Shown here: positions 33,551 to 33,665 of the stretch, piece by piece
How the letters are laid out: each line of letters begins with the position of its first letter
Numbering within the stretch: position 1 is the first letter of the stretch
Assembly: GCA_031265765.1 (NCBI GenBank)
Contig: JAISCE010000003.1
Coordinates: 75,738-109,402 of the forward strand
DNA length: 33,665 bases
Reading direction: 5' to 3'
DNA from: Azoarcus sp.
Lineage (GTDB): Bacteria > Pseudomonadota > Gammaproteobacteria > Burkholderiales > Rhodocyclaceae
Translations under genes and position numbers: made by a program
Notes under the pieces: model-generated
Seen by the model: the letters and a program-made list of their open reading frames with translations, nothing else
Told to the model about the DNA's origin: nothing
The model's database searches: none

Positions 33551-33665
33551 GTCTGTAAATTAAACTGTGTAACTGCATTTTGAAAAACAGGCGGAGAAGC
33601 CGCGGAAGGAGCACAGAGTCATGACCCAGAAGCCCGAAATACTGGACGAGTTACTGAAGGACTGC
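33551..33665 (+). mobile_element. Left end of an IS256-family element, running off the window
   Basis: The terminal inverted repeat lies at 33551-33573, then a 47-base leader with AAGGAG before the transposase ATG at 33621. Confidence 0.75.
33621..33665 (+). CDS. IS256-family transposase, first 15 codons
   Basis: MTQKPEILDELLKDC is the typical start of IS256/mutator-type transposases; the rest lies beyond the right edge. AAGGAG at 33606-33611 is the ribosome site. With only 15 residues the call rests on the N-terminal pattern and on the terminal repeat upstream. Confidence 0.65.
   Translation, partial: MTQKPEILDELLKDC

Overview
The window comes from a high-GC Gram-negative bacterium. Biotin-dependent propionyl-CoA carboxylase, single-chain B12 methylmalonyl-CoA mutase, an outer-membrane beta-barrel protein and the codon use together suggest a pseudomonadote, probably a betaproteobacterium. 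That placement is an inference; the window holds no rRNA or tRNA.

Region by region: (1) 1-1608, minus strand, is the N-terminal part of a large MalT/LuxR-type ATP-dependent regulator that runs off the left edge. (2) 1.7-3.8 kb is an A+T-richer type II restriction-modification cassette: a D12-class adenine methylase, a divergent small XRE controller and a PD-(D/E)XK endonuclease. It sits between two direct copies of a ~78-bp sequence. (3) 4.1-11.5 kb is the propionate operon: methylmalonyl-CoA mutase, a small membrane protein, the MeaB GTPase, and PccB and PccA, closed by a clear hairpin terminator. (4) 11.6-12.95 kb is a field of broken genes. Part of it is a decayed copy of the two-gene segment at 22.9-23.9 kb. 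(5) 13.0-18.45 kb, minus strand, is a tightly packed five-gene operon: SPPY DNA methyltransferase, BglII/BstYI-like nuclease, ParB/Srx-like protein, SNF2-type helicase and DUF3883-type nuclease. It looks like a multi-gene anti-phage or restriction system that I cannot match to a named type, and it is bracketed by 13-bp near-perfect inverted repeats. (6) 18.7-22.8 kb is a four-gene operon with ATGA overlaps: ABC ATPase, FtsX-like permease, LolA-like periplasmic protein and outer-membrane beta-barrel, which looks like a trans-envelope lipid or hydrophobe export route. (7) 22.9-25.8 kb holds the intact small membrane protein, a YdjM-like membrane hydrolase and an M61 metallopeptidase. (8) 25.8-33.0 kb is a metal-handling cluster: two HMA-like proteins, three small membrane or tail proteins and, 3 kb further on, a P-type ATPase carrying the same type of N-terminal domain. 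A block of two secreted proteins of unknown role (one with a CFI-box-like C-terminus) and an RDD membrane protein separates the two parts. (9) 32.9-33.67 kb is mobile-element debris: a fused toxin-antitoxin fossil and fragments of IS21-, IS256- and IS3-type elements, then the start of another IS256-type transposase at the right edge.

How they work together: mutase, MeaB, PccA and PccB convert propionyl-CoA to succinyl-CoA; the epimerase is not in the window, and the divergent MalT-like regulator may control them. The two restriction or defence modules and the ABC operon look like acquired cargo set between core metabolic and housekeeping genes. Repeats and IS debris mark several of the joins.
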